DNA of 64,000 bases from Anaeramoeba flamelloides (taxonomy: Eukaryota; Metamonada; Anaeramoebidae), in contig JANTQA010000023.1 in NCBI GenBank assembly GCA_027625915.1, positions 13,950,001 through 14,014,000 of the forward strand, given 5' to 3'. The stretch's first letter is position 1. Every line of letters begins with the position of its first letter. The translations under genes were made by a program, and so were the position numbers. The notes under the pieces were generated by a model. It did not search any database. It was not told the DNA's origin and saw only the letters and a list, made by a program, of their open reading frames with translations. Positions 46,456-57,430 of the stretch are shown one piece after another.

Positions 46456-47802
46456 TAACAGCTATTTGCAAAAAAGTGGGGCTTTTTTATTTAATAATAT
46501 ATTTATTAAAATCAATCTTCAAAAAAGTATTTAAATATATATAATGATTAACTAAGATTTATTGATTCTTGGGTATCGTTCAATTCATTTGTTTCTTAGT
46601 CTTGTATTACATAAAAAAAAGATATTAAATTTTTGATCTTGATTTTATAAGATATTTTTTAGGGGTGGGAATTAGTGTTTATTATTTTCTTTTTGACTGA
46701 AAAAATCCATTTCAAAACTTTTTCAAATAGAATTGATAGCATGTAACTGTATTTGATTATTCAAACAATAATTCGTACCCTTTCCACATTTTAAGTTTTT
46801 TATTTAAATTGGTCGCACATCTTTTTCACCAAAAAAAGTGCTTTTTTTTCTTTCATTTTTTAGAATATTTCAACAAAACATATTTTGAAATAATTACCTA
46901 AGTCGTTAAATCAATCGGTATTAATATTAAAAGTAATTTGATATCATCAATTAATGAATACCTCAATTAACAAAGAGGTTGTTTTATGGAATGAAAAAAA
47001 AATACCCCACTTTTTTTGAAATGCCTTATATATATATATTCCAAAATAAAGGAACACATAATTCTTTTATAGTCAAAAGAATTGATTCACAATTTGAAAG
47101 GTATTGATTAAATTTAAAAATACTTACAAAATATATGCTAATAATGTCTTAGCTGTGAAGAAAAAAATTTACAATTTATTTACTATTAAATTGAAAAGAA
47201 ATTTTAATACAAAATTAGATTTTTAAACATAAATTGAAAAATATCTTTAATTTTTTTTATTTTTTTATCAAATTTACTATATTATCCATAATGTTTTTTC
47301 AAAGTCTAGTTATTAAAAAGTAAAAAATTTAGCAATTGTTTAATTTTTTTGTGAAAATATTTTTTAATTGGTTCATTTAGATTCACAAATCCCAAGAAAG
47401 GTGTACCAACTCTTTTTGAAGTGAATTTAATTGGGAAAAATGAACTTCTTTTCAAAATGATAGCCAATTTCTCCAAAAGTTGAAAAATAATTTTACTTAT
47501 CAAGTTTTATTTCATCCCTTTTGATAATAATTACCTGAATACATTTGGGAAAAAAAGAAGAAGAATTACTAATCCTTTAGCCATTGTTTTATTCTCTTTG
47601 ATGTATTAGTTGCAAAATTGAAAGTAATTTAATAATTACAATTTAAAAAAGAACTATTTCATATGTATACAAAATATAAAATCATGAATATTGTGAAATT
47701 CAATAAATAAGTAAAAGCAATTGTACCTTCACTCCTAACTTTCAAAAGTCAGATAACACTTGATAAAACTTTGAATTCATTCTATTTCAAAACAGTGTAA
47801 TA

Positions 47803-47974
47803 CTCATATTTGAATTCTTAATGGGATTGAATTTTCACTTCCTTTTCCATTATTTTCTTTTATAAATACTGTTCTCAAAGAAGTAGGTTTAGATTTGTGG
47901 AAATATCTCTCGATCGAAAGAGGAAATTGAAAATGAGATGAAAAAAAATCCCCCATTTATAATTCAAATACCAG
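47803..47974. mobile_element. M1 MITE copy d
   Basis: TA|CTCATATTTGAATTCTTAAT at the left and CATTTATAATTCAAATACCA, G at the right. The inner GAATTTTCACTTCC half has weakened pairing. Length is 172 bp. Confidence 0.6.
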
Positions 47975-48221
47975 TCTGAAAGTAGGAATCAAAGAAAACT
48001 TTAAGGGAGTAGCTACACCCTAAGAGATGATAAAAATTTGAGAGAGATGAGATAAGAATATTTTATTTTAGTGGTGTGTGATCTTAGATTCTCTAAAAAT
48101 TTTTTTAAAAAAATTATTTGATATTTTTTTTTTAGTAATGTTCAACAATAAAAAAAAAAGAGATTATATTGATAAAATATTTTTTTATTTTTATTTTTAT
48201 TTTATTAAAATAAACTTAATT

Positions 48222-48918
48222 ACATTAATTGGATACAGTTTAAACAGTTGGGGGGGGGGGGTAACAATAAAACAATTTACATCCAATTCGAAATTAATTT
48301 TAATTCAACAAACTATTTTCATTTTTTGTCTTTTTTGTTTTTGTTTTCATTTCCTTTTTTTCAGTTACTTAATCTGTTTAGTTAGATCTGAAAATTTTTT
48401 ATAGATGGTTGATAGATTGTTACATTTGAGTTTCTTAAATTGAAAAATCCACATACAATCGGTCCATGGTATCTTATTATTTGATCGATCAACAATTGTT
48501 GGTGTAATTTTAACAAATCTACCAATATATTTTTTGTTCAAACTCTTTTATTTCAGCTGTTTTCCTTACTGGTATTTGAATTATAAATGGGAAAAAATTT
48601 TCACTTCCTTTTCCATATTTTTCTTTTTTAAATTGAGTTCTCAAAGGAGAAGGTTGGAGTTTGTGGTTCTACTTGAAAAAGGAAATTGAAAAAGAAGTGA
48701 AAATTTTTCCCATTTTTCAATCAAATACCAGTATTTGGGACAAACTCTTTTTGATTTTTTGATTTATATTGTTTTCTTATATTATAATGAAAATGATTAC
48801 CTATTAAAAATTAAAACTATGTTACTTAAATGTGGTTTTATATTACGTTTGGAAAAATACAATAAATTGAGTTCTTGTTTTCCTATTTTTAATTTTGTGT
48901 GCGTCCAAATTTTTGGAA
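48222..48918 (+). mobile_element. F2 inverted-repeat element with an M1 element inserted
   Basis: Starts near TTGGATACAGTTTAAACAGT and ends GTCCAAATTTTTGGAA, the inverse of the F2 start. It shares all ordered F2 blocks. The host block TTTTTGTTCAAACTC/TTTTTGATTTTTTGATTT is split at 48569-48731 by an M1 element. A G12 run (48250-48261) interrupts the left end. Confidence 0.65.
48569..48731. mobile_element. M1 MITE copy e, nested in F2, TA target duplication
   Basis: TA|CTGGTATTTGAATTATAAAT to TTTTTCAATCAAATACCAG|TA, 163 bp. The GGGAAAAAATTTTCACTTCC arm pairs with GAAGTGAAAATTTTTCCC. The TA duplication at 48567-48568 and 48732-48733 is intact and defines the ends of the family. It is the best preserved copy. 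Confidence 0.8.
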
Positions 48919-49287
48919 TGGGGTTTAGTTTTTTTTTTTCGGTGAAGATAATTTTAGATACTTAGAATAAAACTTATACCAATTTTGGTTTAAACTTTGA
49001 TAACATATAATCATATTCACTTCTCATATTCCACTAAACCCAACGATTTAAAAACCTAACAAGTAATAATTTGACTTAATTATTATATTTTTTGGAATCC
49101 TTCTAGCTATTTAAGTCCAATTTATGTTTCCTTGAATGATTCTCTTAATTGTAATGCTGCTGTTCTTTTTAAACAAAATCGATTAATCCCAAATGTCACT
49201 GATAAAAAAATAGTTCTAATTGTTTATGTTTTTAGCATTAAAAAAATTTCAAAAATGATGAAAAAATAAAAAATGAAAAAATTAAAT

Positions 49288-49372
49288 GTCACAATAGAAT
49301 GTTGAGTTAAGGATGAAAGATAAGTTATTCAACATTTGAAACACCATTTTAAACAATTCAACTCAACATTCT
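49288..49372. repeat. 85-bp hairpin
   Basis: ATAGAATGTTGAGTT at the left is matched by AACTCAACATTCTAT at the right, a perfect 15-bp inverted pair with partial extension. The spacer is about 37 bp. It lies about 0.4 kb upstream of the uS10 start. Confidence 0.6.
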
Positions 49373-49748
49373 ATAGTGGTAATTTCTTTGAGACTTTGAA
49401 AAAAAAATTTAAAAAATCGAATGAATGAAGTGCTTTAAATAATAAAAACCAATGAGGTACAACCAAAAGTAGAAAATGTTATTTTCTGATCCTCTTTAAA
49501 ATGGTAAAAAAGTGAAAAAGTTTCCTTTACCGTGACTACTCCCTTTAGATGATTTTTCAAAATCTTTGTAAACTAATTCTATCATACACCCAGTACGCTT
49601 CCTTCAAAATGATTCTTAATAATTGTCATTCCAAAGAACAACAAACACCAAAAAATATCAAATAAAACTTCTCATTCCCAAATCTACTAATCAAGAGAAA
49701 TCATTTTTTTTAATCTTCTCCAAATATAACAAATTGATAATTTCTCAA

Positions 49749-50009
49749 ATGAGTCAAATAATTAAAAAGCCACAACAAACCGAACAAGAAAAAGTCAAAC
49801 ACATTAGAATTACTTTAAGTGGAACCAACGTCCTTCCTGTTGAAAAAGTCTCAAAAAATTTCATTGATGCAGCCAAAGAACACGACTTAAAAGTCAAAGG
49901 ACCAATCCGTTTACCAACAAAAAGGTTATGTATTACAACAAGAAAATCCCCTTGTGGTGAAGGTAATTGATTTGATTGTTTTTTTTTTTTTTTTTTTTTT
50001 TGCTTTTTT

Positions 50010-50052
<43 letters not shown>

Positions 50053-50349
50053 CCTTCCTTTTTTTTTTAAAATTAATTAGGTACCAAAACATGGGATAGA
50101 TTTGAAATGAGAATTTATAAAAGAATAATTGATCTTTACTGTCAATCAACTGTTGTAAAAAGAATTGTAAGTTTTTGAATATTTTTTTTTTTTATCTTTT
50201 TTTTAATAAAGCCTGAATTCTTAAACTTTTTTTTTTGCTTTTTATTGTTTTTTTTTTTTTGTTTTTATATTTTTTTTTAAAAATAATTTACTCTAAAGGC
50301 TCGATTAAGTGTTGAAACAGGTGTTGACGTTGAAGTAACAATTCTTTAA
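49749..50349 (+). CDS. RPS20: 40S ribosomal protein uS10 (RPS20), 3 exons
   Basis: uS10 sits in the head of the small ribosomal subunit. Exon 1 (49749-49962) ends GGTGAAG|GTAATT, exon 2 (50081-50166) ends AGAATT|GTAAGT, and exon 3 is 50299-50349. Phases match and give 116 residues (human RPS20 has 119). Conserved segments are [55 protein letters not shown] and [11 protein letters not shown]. The ATG at 49749 fits the family length. An in-frame ATG at 49623 would add 42 residues of non-family sequence. Intron 1 (118 bp) is almost entirely T between 49978 and 50068, and intron 2 (132 bp) is also T-rich. Identification is certain. Confidence 0.96.
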
Positions 50350-51060
50350 ACAACAACTAATTATTTTATAGAGCTTCTCTTTTTACAACAAAATTGGATC
50401 TTTTTTTTTTTTCCTTTTTATTTTTTATCAAACACACCCAAAGAGTGATACAAATAAAATAAAATTCAAAAACCAAATTTAAAATCATTCTCTTCCTTGT
50501 TAACCCTTTTTGTTTTTAATTTAATTTTTTCTTTTCTCTTTGCCTTATGAAGCAAAATTTTGAAACTTTCCTCCCCTTTTTGAAATCAATTTAGGCAAAC
50601 CATTGCCATTAAAGTGGAATTAGCAACATGTTGGTGTCTCAAAGTTATTCCTAAAATAATCCCATACACTTTTTTTTTTAAAGATTTCAAAACAAAATTT
50701 TAATAATCTTTTGAAACTAATTTATTCTAAAAACAAATCTACACTTTTCGAAATGTGTTAAAAGGTTTCAAGTTTCATTTTTCTTGAAGAATAACTCTTT
50801 TTTTCTTTTTTTCTTTTTTTCTGGATTAAATGAAAGACTAACTCAAAAATTCATTGACCATTTTCACGAGAAAATGGCAATATGCTAATCACTCATATTT
50901 CACACAAATGGTGATCAACAATACACCCCACAATGTAATAACAAACAAGTGTCCTAAAGACAAAATTATCTCTAAATAAAATCATTTTGTTTTCACTTTA
51001 ATTCTATTTTAAATTGAAAATATGAAATATTTGTAAAAATAATCTCAAGAAAAAAATCTA

Positions 51061-51586
51061 CAGCCGTTCCAATCCTACCATGAAATTTATGATAAACAGA
51101 AAATTCATTTTCTATCTCACACTTTCCTTTTTAAGTTTTTTGAAAAAATTTTATGGTTATGTGGTAGCCTATTACAAACCTTGAAATTTTATAAGAGAGC
51201 AAAAATTTCCAATAGAAAGAATAAATTAAAATTTTAATTTTTGACTACAAACTTTATGAATGATCAATAATTTTGAAAAATTTTAAGGTTTTTGGTTGAT
51301 CCTTAATTTCTAAAGATCTTACAATCAAATGGTAAAAATATTTCAAATTGATTATTAAATTCGATCTCCAACCTTTGGAAACTTTGTTTTGAACTTTTGT
51401 ATTTGTTTCAAAAACAACAAGATTTTTTTCTCTGTCTTTGAAATTGAAATTTTTTTAAAAAACTTATCACAAACCTAAAAATTATGGGATAGTGTTTTAC
51501 AAAAGATTTTTTTTTTTGTTTCTAACAGAGACAAATAAAGTCAATTTCTATGTCTTGTAAATTTGGTGGTAGGTTTGGAATGGCTG
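51061..51586. mobile_element. 526-bp TA-flanked MITE with CAGCC ends
   Basis: TA|CAGCCGTTCCAATCCTACCA at the left and TGGTAGGTTTGGAATGGCTG|TA at the right. The inverted repeat is about 31 bp with about 6 mismatches. The TA duplication is intact. The interior is A/T-rich and non-coding. The ends fit a Tc1/mariner-derived element. I see no other copy in the window. Confidence 0.75.
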
Positions 51587-53496
51587 TAATGATTGATTGT
51601 TGTTTTGGGAAATTTTTCGCAAATAGTATTAGAAAACTGACCAAAAAGAAATAAATATTTAACCATGTGATCACTTTTACAAGTCATAAAAAGCATTGTA
51701 ACAAATACAATTTACGAAAAATAAGAAATGTATATTAACAAAAGAATATTTTTTTTGTTTATCTTTTAAATGATTTGGCCGACTTTGATTTTTTTTTTGG
51801 AAATTCATAAATAATTAACCAATTTTGATAAAAGTTTAATATTTAATTTTATTATCCCAAAAACTATTAGTATTATAAGAATAAAAATGTCAGATTTATC
51901 AGTTCTTCAAAATAGAAATTAAAGCGATTTTTTTGTAAAAATTATCCCTGTTTCCAATACCAAAAAATATCCAATAAATTTTTTTCTTAGATAACCGAAA
52001 TAATTCATTTTTATATACAAAGTTAATTTCGTCCAAGTAGACATCGTTTGGTTTATTTTATTTAACTAAAATTTTGATTTTAAATTTATTTTTCAATTTA
52101 AAAGCTTAAAAATCAAAGCAATTTTTAACAATAAAAAAAAAAAAAAAACGAAAATTTCAAAGAGAAAGAATAAAAATAATCCCCAAAACTCATAACCAAA
52201 AACAACTATAACAACATATCTTTTTAAATCTCGATTTACTTTTGGAATATTTCAAAGAGAAGAGTGATTATTACCTAATAAAGAAACACTAAAAATTCAA
52301 AAAGAGAGAATAACTTTGTTTGACTTTTAAAAAAAGTTCCCTATTTCACTGATGAATCATTAAAGAGAAGAAACTAACCCAAGTCCATGTTTCTTAACAA
52401 AAAGAACAAATTATTTTCAAACAGAGGAAAACAGAATCGAAAATTATAATTGAGGCTGATTCATCTGGTATTGCATTTAAGAATCTTGTCAATTACATTG
52501 TATTTGACCCTTACTCAAGGACTGACTGAACACTGAAAAGGTGGGTATTGTGAAATTGCACTTCTTTTTATTGACAAAATTAAAATAATAAAAAACAACA
52601 AATTTAAGACCATCTCAATTTTAAAAATTTAAAAAAAATAAAAAAAAGATTCACTAGAGCCAAATAACAAAAAATGTAAATAACAAAAAAAAAATCAATG
52701 GATCTCAAAGGCAAAAAATTTATCTAAAAAAATATATTTATTTAGGAGCCTCATTGGTAAAATTCAACTAAAAAAAATAAAAGACACAGGATCTTCAATA
52801 AAAAAATATTCAATTTTATAAAAAAAGTTTAAACGTTTACTCAATTTCAAAAAATTCAAATTAAAAAAAAAATCACTCCATCTGATTAATATTTCAAAAG
52901 GGCCAAATTTCATCAATTTTAAAACAAATTGTTTTCTAGAACTACACAATCAATTGAATTCAATTTAATCTAATTTTCTGTTATTTGATAACTCTCTATA
53001 TTTGACAAAGTAAGGATTTTATAATATTCTAGAGATAAAAATAACTCTATTTTGAAATAAAAAAAAAAAAAAAAAAATCATCAAGATCTCAAAAATTTCC
53101 AAAGAGTGACAACAGTATGAAGGTAATAAAAGTATTTTTAGAAATTTTATCTCGGTACAATCAAAATTGGAAACTGAGTGTCTATTCTTTAGTTCTTTTT
53201 TCTAAATAATGTCTAAGTTTGAGATTGTTGATATTTTGAGTTCGAAATTGTAATAAATTGATGAGTTTTTACTGAAAATTAGGCTTTCATAGAAATTTTC
53301 AATTTATTTTTTCCAATTTCAAAAAAAAATTTTTCACTGTAAATACCCTACACTTAAATCCATTTTCTATAATGGTTTCAGACTTTAATTTACCAAAAGA
53401 TATTTGTTTTCAATTATTAAAATTTATCTGATAACAAATATAAATCAAAAAAGAAAAACTTTATTATTGTTTCCCTTTTTACTCAAAATAAACTAT

Positions 53497-53795
53497 ATTC
53501 AAAAAAAAAATTGACACCTATTAAACAGTTGAAAGTATAACAATACCACACTTTACTTTCAATTTGTAAATAATTTTGATTTGACATACTATTTTAATGT
53601 TTATTTTATTTTTATTTTTTTTTTTTGAGTTCTGGAATCTATTTCATTCGTTTGTGATTTTTTTTCAATGATTGGTTATAAGATTAAAGTTGGGGTTTTA
53701 CAAATAGAATAACTCTTGTTATTAGATATGATATATTCATAAAAAAACAGTCATATCTATTAAAAAAAACAACTTTTTCTGGGTACATTATTTAT
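53497..53795 (+). mobile_element. F2 element fragment
   Basis: TTGACACCTATTAAACAGTT, GAAAGTATAACAATACCACA, CTTTACTTTCAATTTGTAAA and GGTTATAAGATTAAAGTTGG follow the F2 order. The distal half is missing or unrecognisable. Confidence 0.5.
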
Positions 53796-53959
53796 TGGAA
53801 GAAAAATGCCCATTAATTCTCGTTTCATGTTCATTTTTTTTTTTCTAACTAATGATTTTTTTTAAAAATAGATAGTAATTTGTGGCATCATTTTATTTAT
53901 TTGGTGTTTTTTTGTAGATACTGTATCTTGGGGGATATTAACCCTTCAGGGAAAAGGTT

Positions 53960-55450
53960 AATATTCAATCCAAAAATAATGAAAGTTACATGAAATTCTA
54001 TTACGCTTATTAATTAAATTTCATTATTAAAGAAATAATTAGCTTTTACCAATTATCCATAATAATCAGAGGATTTTTTAGCATTTATATATAAAATTCT
54101 ATTAACTTTTGAAATTTTCTGATAAAATAAATTACCCTACACTACTACGAAAAAAACAATTAAAAAAAGTCCAAGTTAGTCTAAACTATTACATTCATTA
54201 ACCTCCCATCCTGAATATTAATGTTTATTTACAATATCATCAAAATTTCAGTATTTCAAATTCTTGAGAGTATTGTATTTATTGTTATCAGTGGTATCAC
54301 ATGTTTTAAAAGATTCGTATTGGGTTAAAAAGGGTCTTTTATCATGTAATATAATCCAAATAAAATTATGAATTTATTTTTGTTAAATTCAACTTCCCAG
54401 ATATTTACTTTGATAAACAATAACCAATTGTTTTGAAAATATAGTACTTGCAGAATAATACTTTTATACGAGAAAAAAAATTCCTTATGATAAATATTAC
54501 CATGTCGTGTGTTTTCTATTCATTCGAAAACCTATAGTACAATCCTATCATTTTACTCTATTCTTTCAAGTTCTAAAAAGTCAAACAAAATTGCCTTCAA
54601 GTACTACCAATACCTAGAGTGTCTTGTTTTCTCCGAATTCAAAAGAATGGAGAATAATATTTGATTTTACTCAATTCTTTTAAATTCTGGAAAAGTTAAC
54701 GGCGATTTTTTTTTTACTTTTTGAAATAAACCGAAAATTCTTATAAATTTTCTGTTTATTTCAAAAATTAAAGAAAACCTAACAGTGGCTTTCTTGGGGT
54801 TTTACTGTTTTATTTGTCAAGTGTTTTAGGTTTTTTTTTACTTTTTGAAATAAACAGAAAAAATCAATAGATTTTCTAAATAAAATAGAAAATTCAAAAA
54901 TCCTAACGAAAATCTATTGATTTTTCTAATGAATAGAAAACTCAAAAAAACGAGAACGAAAATCTATTGATTTTTCAAATGTAAAGAAATCTCAACTAAA
55001 AGTTAATTGTGATTTTTTTTTTTTTTAATTTTTGAAATAAACCGAAATTTTATTTATTTTTCGGTTCATTTCATAAATTAAAAAAACCCTAAAGGAAGAG
55101 TCCACCAGTTATAGTCAAGTACCTTGATTTTTTTTTTAATTGAAGAAATAAATAATTCTTTAATATTCCAAATAATTGGTTATCTGCTTGAAAGATATTT
55201 ATTAAATTTAAAATCCTTTTAAAAAAAATATTAAAAAAAAAACTGAAATGTGAAAAAAAAATATATTGTGAATTTTTTATGATTAAATTTAAAAAAAAAA
55301 TATTAATATAACCTTAAAAATTAGATTTTCCAACTTAAATTGTTAAAATGTTCTTAAAAATAATTTTTATTACTAGATCTTTTATTAACCAATAGTGTTT
55401 CTTATAAGTGAAGTTATCAAAAAGTGAAAAATTATCAAATGGTATATTCT
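53960..55450. repeat. Long dispersed repeat, copy 2, with composite array copy 6
   Basis: Left part 54255-54560 matches 44860-45170. The central array (54535-55130) has a weak decamer block and the AATTCAAAAGAATGGAGAAT/TTTACTCAATTCTTTTAAAT palindrome. GGTTTTTTTTTACTTTTTGA and AATCTATTGATTTTTCTAAT modules follow. Right part 55175-55450 matches 47090-47335. This copy lacks the fold-back found in copy 1. Confidence 0.5.
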
Positions 55451-56122
55451 TTTTCAATTAATTTATTAATGATCGTGATTTGTTTTTTAAAAGGGATGCG
55501 AATATGTCAACAAAATATATAAAAACCAAAATAACATGCAATATTTATTATTTCTTAAAAAAATCTATAAAATTACATATCAATTTATAAGATATGTATA
55601 AAAAAAAAAAGAAGGGAGGGGAAGAAGAAGAAGAAATTAATCTTCTCAAATAATTCTATAAATTAAAAGAAAATAAACTAGACATAAACAGAGTTTTCAC
55701 ATCCTAAATATTTGAAAATGAGTAGATTCTATTATTGACAATTCTAAACATTTTGATAATTTATGAAGCAGAGTAATAATAAAAGTATGTTTTTTGTTGT
55801 TATAAAGGTCTATGTTGAATATGTTTTGTACAAGGATCTGAAACCAATATAAACTTTTTCTTCAGATTAATTTTTTTAAAAAATTTTATTCCTTTTCCTG
55901 AGGCACAAAAAAGAAAAGTCTACCCAGTCCAAAATAATACAAAACAAATAAAATTTAATAAACTAAGGTTACACAAAAATAACTATCAAAATCAAGTTAT
56001 TTCTTAAAAAAATCAAAAAAAGCAACACGATTGGTTGGTTACCAAAGGGTGATCTACTTTTTCTTGGTATGGCAATGATGCATGGTGTGTGATTAACCAT
56101 CCCTATGCAACAAATGCGGTAA

Positions 56123-57430
56123 TTAAAAAAGTAAATTCCGATCATATTCATAATTGTATAGAAAGTTTTCATCAAAAAGATCTTCGTTTTTATATGGGAC
56201 GCTGTTGTAATCGTTAAAGAAATTGAATTGGTATTGGTATTGTGTTATGGGAGAGAACACATTGTCCTCGGCACCAAATGTTGAGCCTTTCAAACTATCC
56301 CAAAACTCTTGGCTAATGTCTTTGAAAAATGTTGTTTCCACTGATTCCTTGAGGTAAAAATCAAAATGTGATTTCAGGTAATTCTCGCTAAAAACAGACT
56401 TGTTTTGCATTTCAGAAATCTCAAATTCTTCTTTGGTTAACATAGGTTTGATCCCGTTTGTATGGTTAATTTGATCAATTTTTTGCTTTTCAATCTGTTG
56501 GTCATTTTGGAAAATGTGTCTATCTTGGGTTTTCTGTTGTTGTTGCTTTGGCTGCGGTTCATGTGGTTGTTGTTTTGGTTGTGTTATTGTTTGTATTTTG
56601 TGTTTTTTTAAAGCATGTTTATTTTTGATTCGCTTTTTCAAGACAATTTTCTTCTTGGATTTGTGAGAAATTGTAATATTATGATAGATTCTTTTTCGTT
56701 TATTTGATTTCTCTTTCAAGTGTGTTAAAGCGCGATTGGCTTTGGTGTTGTTGTCTTTTTGGACTCCATTATTCAAATGCTTTTTGTGGTAGTCACCCAA
56801 TTTAAGAAATTCAAGGGGAATATCAGAGACAGTTTCAACAAATCGAACATTTATAATTTCAACGACCTTGTCAAAGCTCTTGGAACAATACCTAGATCTG
56901 ATACCGTTTTTCCTCCGCATCAGAAATTTTAGTGGGTTGACATCGACATATTGGAAAGTCATGATTATCCCCAATGGCTTGCCATTTTGATTTTTCTGCT
57001 CCAAATCTGGGACATATGTCGACGAATGGATGATTAAAGGTACAAGGTCAGAATTTGTACAGTATCTATTTTGGTTAGCAACCCAGATCCTTCTTTTAAC
57101 CACCTTTTCATGCGAAAAGCTTACAACACTGATCGGTATATAAAATTGGTAACAATAATCATATACAAGATGCTTGGGTGTCTTGTCAAATATTTGCTTT
57201 AAAGTGGCCTGTGAGTAATGGAAAATCCCAATCGTTGATGATTTGCTTTTTGGGTTTTCTTCGTTCAGAACCTCTGTTCTAGATCTTGTAATCCTTTGTT
57301 TTTCCATTTCCATTTCGTTTTCCAATTCTCTTTCTCTGGCAATTTCTGTTTCAATTTCTGCAACAAATTCTTTTGGTGTATTATTTTGTGTGTCTGAAAA
57401 AAGTTGGTTTGGTTTAAATGTGGTGTTCAT
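56123..57430 (-). CDS. Rxt3-like chromatin protein (histone deacetylase complex type)
   Basis: Rxt3 proteins are subunits of the Rpd3-type histone deacetylase complex. This single-exon frame encodes 435 residues with an ATG at 57430 and a TAA stop. Residues about 95-200 carry the family pattern: YIPISVVSF, then RRIWVANQNRYCTNSDLVPL, IIHSSTY, GIIMTFQYVD and SRYCSKSFDKVVEIINVRFV. In known members these read roughly R.LWGTD.YTDDSD.V..L.H.G.Y, the later hydrophobic strands, and SR.W...HDG....V. Residues 20-50 are Glu/Arg-rich and probably helical. Residues 235-290 are strongly basic (nuclear). A Pro/Gln-rich linker follows at about 281-312, then an acidic, aromatic C-terminus. The call rests on motif order from memory, so I rate the family moderately sure and the complex membership as inference. 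Confidence 0.6.
   Translation of the reverse strand: MNTTFKPNQLFSDTQNNTPKEFVAEIETEIARERELENEMEMEKQRITRSRTEVLNEENPKSKSSTIGIFHYSQATLKQIFDKTPKHLVYDYCYQFYIPISVVSFSHEKVVKRRIWVANQNRYCTNSDLVPLIIHSSTYVPDLEQKNQNGKPLGIIMTFQYVDVNPLKFLMRRKNGIRSRYCSKSFDKVVEIINVRFVETVSDIPLEFLKLGDYHKKHLNNGVQKDNNTKANRALTHLKEKSNKRKRIYHNITISHKSKKKIVLKKRIKNKHALKKHKIQTITQPKQQPHEPQPKQQQQKTQDRHIFQNDQQIEKQKIDQINHTNGIKPMLTKEEFEISEMQNKSVFSENYLKSHFDFYLKESVETTFFKDISQEFWDSLKGSTFGAEDNVFSPITQYQYQFNFFNDYNSVPYKNEDLFDENFLYNYEYDRNLLF

Larger units (their letters stand above)
44480..47335. repeat. Long dispersed repeat, copy 1, interrupted by fold-back
   Basis: 44860-45170 aligns by eye with 54255-54560 (shared GGGTCTTTTA, TCCAAATAAA, TTATGAATTTATTTTTGTTA, GATAAATAT, CCATGTC, GGTTTTCT). 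Both continue into a composite array. 47090-47335 aligns with 55175-55450 (GATTAAATTTAAAA, ACAAAATTAGATTTT, TTATTAAAAAGT-type end). The fold-back at 45716-46455 and further sequence lie only in this copy. Confidence 0.5.
43396..49748. other. 6.3 kb intergenic repeat cluster
   Basis: No gene. In order: a partial CAGTCAG-type trace (43850-43910), a long repeat shared with 54-55.5 kb, composite array copy 5 (45115-45645), a large fold-back (45716-46455) and an M1 element (47803-47974). An F2 element carrying a nested M1 (48222-48918) and a hairpin (49288-49372) follow. Short frames here are not coding. Confidence 0.6.
50350..56122. other. 5.8 kb intergenic region (uS10 to Rxt3-like, tail to tail)
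   Basis: No gene. It holds a TA-flanked MITE (51061-51586), a diverged F2 fragment (53497-53795), and the second long-repeat copy with composite array 6 (53960-55450). The region before 51 kb is the uS10 3' flank. The remainder is A/T-rich with long A and T runs. Confidence 0.6.

Noticed and set aside
49623-49748. Upstream in-frame ATG that would lengthen uS10 by 42 residues
   Set aside because: The added sequence has no family match and the ATG at 49749 gives the usual uS10 length. It is probably 5' UTR that happens to be open.
49754-50149. Minus-strand frame with a poly-Lys run
   Set aside because: It is the antisense of uS10 exons and of the T-rich intron.
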